Assembly (NCBI GenBank): GCA_035601815.1
Contig: DATNNN010000151.1
Location: 1-8,607 of the forward strand
DNA: 8,607 nt
Direction of reading: 5' to 3'
From: DATNNN01 sp035601815
Lineage (GTDB): Bacteria; Pseudomonadota; Alphaproteobacteria; Rhizobiales; Xanthobacteraceae
This document shows positions 5,768-8,607 of the stretch, in pieces. Position 1 is the stretch's first letter. Each line of letters starts with the position of its first letter. Below the pieces are notes generated by a model. The model was given only the letters and a program-made list of their open reading frames with translations. It was not told the DNA's origin and ran no database searches. The position numbers were made by a program, and so were the translations under genes.

Positions 5768-8607
5768 ATGAGCGGCCGCCGTTCGTGCGCCTTCGCGCTT
5801 TGCGCCATTGCCGTGCTGTTCGCCCTGCCGGCGGCGGCCGATGACCGTTCGCTTTGCCTCGACTCTGGCACGGCCGGCGCGGCGCGCATTGCCGCCTGCA
5901 CCCGCGTGATCGACGCCCGTGCCGGCAACCTGATGGAGATCTTCAACAGCCGCGGCCTGGCGCGCGCCGACGCCGCCGAGTACGACCGGGCGCTCGCCGA
6001 CTTCGACGAAGCCATCAAGATCGACGCCAAATACGCCGCCCCGTTGAACAACCGCGGCAACGTCCGGCTTCGCCAGAACGATTCCGACCGCGCCATCGCC
6101 GACTTCAGTGCCGCGATCAAGGTGAGGCCGGAGTACGCGCAGGCCTATTTCAACCGCGGCCGCGCCTACTACGACAAGCAGGACTATGACCGCGCCATCG
6201 CCGACTATTCCGAGGCGATCCGCATCGATCCGAAATACTTGGCCGCGCTCAACAACCGGGGCAACGCGTATCTCTCCAAGAAAGACCTCGACCGCGCCAT
6301 CGCCAACTACGACGCCGCGCTGAAGATTTCTCCGAAGTACGCCATCGCGCTGCGCAACCGCGGCCTCGCCCGTCTCGACAAGCTGGACTACGACCTCGCC
6401 ATCGCCGATTTCTCCGAGGCGATCGTGAACGAGCCGCGCTACACCCAGGCGTTCTATAACCGCGCCGAGGCCTGGCGTAACAAAGGCGACCTCGATCGCG
6501 CCATCGCCGATCTTTCCGACGCGATCAAGATCGACCCGCGCTACGTGCAGGCGCTGATCTTGCGCGGCGATATCCTCGACGACAAGAACGAACGCGAGCG
6601 CGCGCTCGCCGACTTGAGTGAGGCGATCCGCATCGATCCTGCGAGCGCGTACGCCTTCAACGTGCGCGGCGCCGTGCGCACGCGCGCCGGCGACAAGGAA
6701 CGCGCCATCGCCGACTACTCCGAGGCAATCCGCTTGAGCCCGCGCTACGCCATCGCCTACGCCAACCGCGGCGACCTGTTGCAGGAAAGGGGCGAGCTCG
6801 ACCGCGCCATCGCCGACCTCGACGAGGCGCTCAAGATCAATCCCAACTACGACCGGGCGCTGAACATCCGCGGCTACGCCTGGAGCAAGAAGGGCGATTT
6901 CGACCGCGCCGTCGCCGACTACGACGCGGCCATTCGGATTTCGCCGCGCTTCGTCTCTGCCCTCAACAACCGCGGCAACGCCTATTATGCCAGGCGCGAC
7001 TACGACCGCGCGCTCACCGACTACGACGCGGCGCTGCGTGTCCAGCCGGACTATGTCTACGCCCACCACAATCGCGGCCTCGTCCACCGCAACAAGCAGG
7101 ATTACGACGGCGCCGTCGCCGATTTCAGCGAAGCGATCCGCGTCGACGTCAAGTATCTCAGCGCCTATTACAATCGCGGTCTCACCTGGCTCGACAAGAA
7201 CGACGCCGACCGGGCCATCGCCGACTTCACCGAGGTGATCCGCCTCGATCCCAAATACACGCTCGCCTACGCCGGTCGCGCCGACGCCTGGCGGAAGAAG
7301 AAGGACTACGACAAGGCGATCGCCGACCTGACCGAGGCCGCGCGCATCGACCCCAAGTACGTCACCGCCCTCGTCACGCGCGCCGATATCCTGGACGAGA
7401 AGGGCGACCGCGAACGCGCCATCGTCGAGCTCACCGAGGTCATCCGCCTGAATCCCGATCAGTCGCACGCCTACAACGTTCGCGCCGTCGTCTGGAAGCG
7501 CAAGGGCGACATCGACCGCGCCATCGCCGATTACTCGGAAGCGATCCGCATCAACCCGCGCTACGACATCGCGCTCGCCAACCGCGGCGATGCGCTACAG
7601 GAGAAGGGCGAGTTCGACCGCGCCATCGCCGACCTCGACGAGGCGATCAAGATCAGTCCCGCCTACGCGCGCGCCTACAACGTGCGCGGCATCGCGTGGA
7701 AGAAGAAGGGCGATTTCAACCGCGCCATCGCCGACTATTCCGAGGCGATCCGCATCAGCCCCAACTACGTCTATTCCCGCTACAACCGCGGCAGCCTGTA
7801 CTACGACATGGGCGAGACCGACCGCGCCATCGAGGATCTCACCGAGGCGGTTCGCATCGATCCGACTTACTTCCAGGCGTACAACAACCGCGGCAACGCC
7901 TGGCTGCGCAAGCGCGATCTCGACAAGGCGCTCGCCGACTACGAGGCGGCGCTGCGCCTGTCGCCGCGCTACGCCATCGCCTTCCACAACCGCGGCCTGG
8001 TGTGGCTCGACAAGAAGGACTATGAGCGCGCCACCTCCGACTTCAGCGAGGCGATCGCGGTCGATCCGAACTACGTCACCGCCTACTACAATCGCGCCAT
8101 CGCCTGGGACAACAGGGGCGACCAGGACAAGGCGATCGCCGACTACACCGACGCCATCCGCCTCGATCCGAAATACATCAACGCGGTGTACAACCGCGGC
8201 AACATCTTCCGCGTCCGCAAGGACCTCGACCGCGCCATCGCCGACTATGACGAAGCGATCCGCCTCAATCCCAAGCACGTCGGCGCCTTCAACAACCGTG
8301 GCTTCGCCTGGCTCGACAAGGGCGACCAGGACAAGGCAATCGCCGACTACTCCGAGGCGCTGCGCCTCGACCCCAACTACGCCATCGCCTACTACAACCG
8401 CGGCATCGCCCATAACAACAAGGGCGAGCGCGATCTCGCGATCGCCGACTACACCGAGGCGGTCCGCCTCGACCCCAACTACGCCAACGCCTACAACAAC
8501 CGCGCCAACGTCTGGAAGGCCAAGGGCGACACCGATCGCGCCATCGCCGATTACACCGAGGCCATCCGCGTCAGTCCGCAGTTCGCGCTCGCCTTCACCA
8601 ACCGCGG
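5768..8607 (+). CDS. Exported giant tetratricopeptide-repeat protein, 3'-incomplete
   Basis: An uninterrupted frame of 946 complete codons runs off the right edge. The start is fixed: there is an in-frame TAG at 5744-5746, and the ATG at 5768 is the only reasonable start after it. The N-terminus is a typical Sec signal: Arg4-Arg5, a hydrophobic core (about 8-21) and PAAA-DD, with cleavage predicted after residue 24. A short linker with two cysteines (Cys30, Cys44) and a helix, RIAACTRVIDAR (40-51), leads into residue 59, where TPRs begin and continue without spacer to the edge: 26 whole 34-residue units plus the start of a 27th. The typical unit is NNRGxAxxxKGDxDRAIADYxEAIRLDPxYA, with Gly, the two Ala and Pro at the usual TPR positions. 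TPR arrays form right-handed superhelices that hold peptides or proteins; with a signal peptide this one should act in the periplasm or outside the cell. No catalytic domain is visible and partner and function are unknown. The missing C-terminus could hold an anchor or enzyme domain. Confidence 0.93.
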   Translation, partial: MSGRRSCAFALCAIAVLFALPAAADDRSLCLDSGTAGAARIAACTRVIDARAGNLMEIFNSRGLARADAAEYDRALADFDEAIKIDAKYAAPLNNRGNVRLRQNDSDRAIADFSAAIKVRPEYAQAYFNRGRAYYDKQDYDRAIADYSEAIRIDPKYLAALNNRGNAYLSKKDLDRAIANYDAALKISPKYAIALRNRGLARLDKLDYDLAIADFSEAIVNEPRYTQAFYNRAEAWRNKGDLDRAIADLSDAIKIDPRYVQALILRGDILDDKNERERALADLSEAIRIDPASAYAFNVRGAVRTRAGDKERAIADYSEAIRLSPRYAIAYANRGDLLQERGELDRAIADLDEALKINPNYDRALNIRGYAWSKKGDFDRAVADYDAAIRISPRFVSALNNRGNAYYARRDYDRALTDYDAALRVQPDYVYAHHNRGLVHRNKQDYDGAVADFSEAIRVDVKYLSAYYNRGLTWLDKNDADRAIADFTEVIRLDPKYTLAYAGRADAWRKKKDYDKAIADLTEAARIDPKYVTALVTRADILDEKGDRERAIVELTEVIRLNPDQSHAYNVRAVVWKRKGDIDRAIADYSEAIRINPRYDIALANRGDALQEKGEFDRAIADLDEAIKISPAYARAYNVRGIAWKKKGDFNRAIADYSEAIRISPNYVYSRYNRGSLYYDMGETDRAIEDLTEAVRIDPTYFQAYNNRGNAWLRKRDLDKALADYEAALRLSPRYAIAFHNRGLVWLDKKDYERATSDFSEAIAVDPNYVTAYYNRAIAWDNRGDQDKAIADYTDAIRLDPKYINAVYNRGNIFRVRKDLDRAIADYDEAIRLNPKHVGAFNNRGFAWLDKGDQDKAIADYSEALRLDPNYAIAYYNRGIAHNNKGERDLAIADYTEAVRLDPNYANAYNNRANVWKAKGDTDRAIADYTEAIRVSPQFALAFTNR
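5942..8607 (+). repeat. Tandem array of 26 TPR units (102-bp period) plus a partial 27th
   Basis: Unit n starts at 5942 + 102(n-1). Every unit is exactly 34 codons, with no insertion or deletion through 26 copies. The most conserved part is the end of helix A and helix B, DRAIADYxEAIRLDP; the 18-mer GACCGCGCCATCGCCGAC is identical in at least units 2, 3, 9, 17 and 23. The loop Pro is replaced in units 1 (Ala) and 12 (Val). The Gly of NRG is Ala in units 6, 14, 15, 16, 22 and 26. Protein-level constraint explains the repeats, so this is a coding array and not a DNA-level satellite. Confidence 0.95.
6146..8593 (+). repeat. Second-order repeat: blocks of eight TPRs (816-bp period)
   Basis: Units 3-10 (6146-6961), 11-18 (6962-7777) and 19-26 (7778-8593) align position by position. 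Signatures shared at an eight-unit spacing: a YY pair in 3/11/19; GLxxLDKxD followed by DFxEx in 5/13/21; NRAxAW or GRAxAW in 6/14/22; R(G/A)DILD(D/E)K with RERA in 7/15; NVR with an RAIADYSEAIR helix in 8/16; ANRGDxLQExGExDRAIADLDEA in 9/17; (I/V)RGxAWxKKGDF in 10/18. The match weakens after unit 22. This was found by eye; a self-alignment would give exact identities. Confidence 0.75.

Noticed and set aside
5756..7468. 570-codon open frame antisense to the TPR gene
   Set aside because: Its codons are the exact reverse complements of the sense codons, so a stop needs TTA, CTA or TCA in the sense strand, which are rare in GC-rich Leu/Ser codon use. The product is only a mirror of the 34-residue repeat (Val/Gly/Asp-rich), with no known domain or ribosome binding site.
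7595..8413. 272-codon antisense open frame in the same phase
   Set aside because: The same mirror effect as above; it is separated from the longer frame by a sense CTA codon and has no independent support.
5942..8607. CRISPR-like or non-coding tandem repeat array
   Set aside because: The 102-bp period equals 34 codons, variation is mostly at third positions, and the frame is open throughout, so the repeats are protein TPRs.

Overview
The window looks like the chromosome of a GC-rich alphaproteobacterium, most likely order Hyphomicrobiales (Rhizobiales). The evidence is the alphaproteobacterial form of SerC followed by SerA, an Omp25/Omp31-like outer membrane protein, a leader RNA matching the alphaproteobacterial serC motif, TTAA-N7-TTAA boxes resembling CtrA sites, and strong G/C preference at third codon positions. 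I cannot fix family or genus from the sequence alone.

Layout. Positions 2-268 (+) carry the C-terminal end of a VOC/CatE-type dioxygenase-fold protein. It meets serA tail to tail, and both stop codons lie in one CTAG. Positions 265-3017 (-) hold serC then serA, overlapping or nearly abutting: an operon for the first two steps of serine synthesis from 3-phosphoglycerate. A candidate promoter and a compact two-hairpin leader lie just upstream of serC. A GAAA-capped intrinsic terminator separates this operon from the next gene, an exported 264-residue beta-barrel outer membrane protein (3178-3972, -). The 212 bp between that gene and glmM contains six TTAA tetramers, including two full TTAA-N7-TTAAC boxes. 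glmM (4185-5528, -) makes glucosamine-1-phosphate for peptidoglycan and LPS. A 239-bp divergent intergenic region separates it from the last gene.

That last gene (5768 to the right edge, +, incomplete) encodes a protein with a signal peptide followed by at least 26 consecutive TPR units of exactly 34 residues each, with no spacer. The units show a second-order period of eight TPRs (272 residues, 816 bp). This suggests growth by duplication of blocks roughly one superhelical turn long.

How they fit together: serCA and glmM are core metabolic genes. The outer membrane protein, glmM and the exported TPR protein all relate to the envelope, but nothing shows a shared pathway. The least ordinary items are the TPR solenoid with its block structure, the box cluster upstream of the outer membrane protein gene, and the serC leader. 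I see no RNA genes, mobile elements, attachment sites or CRISPR arrays.
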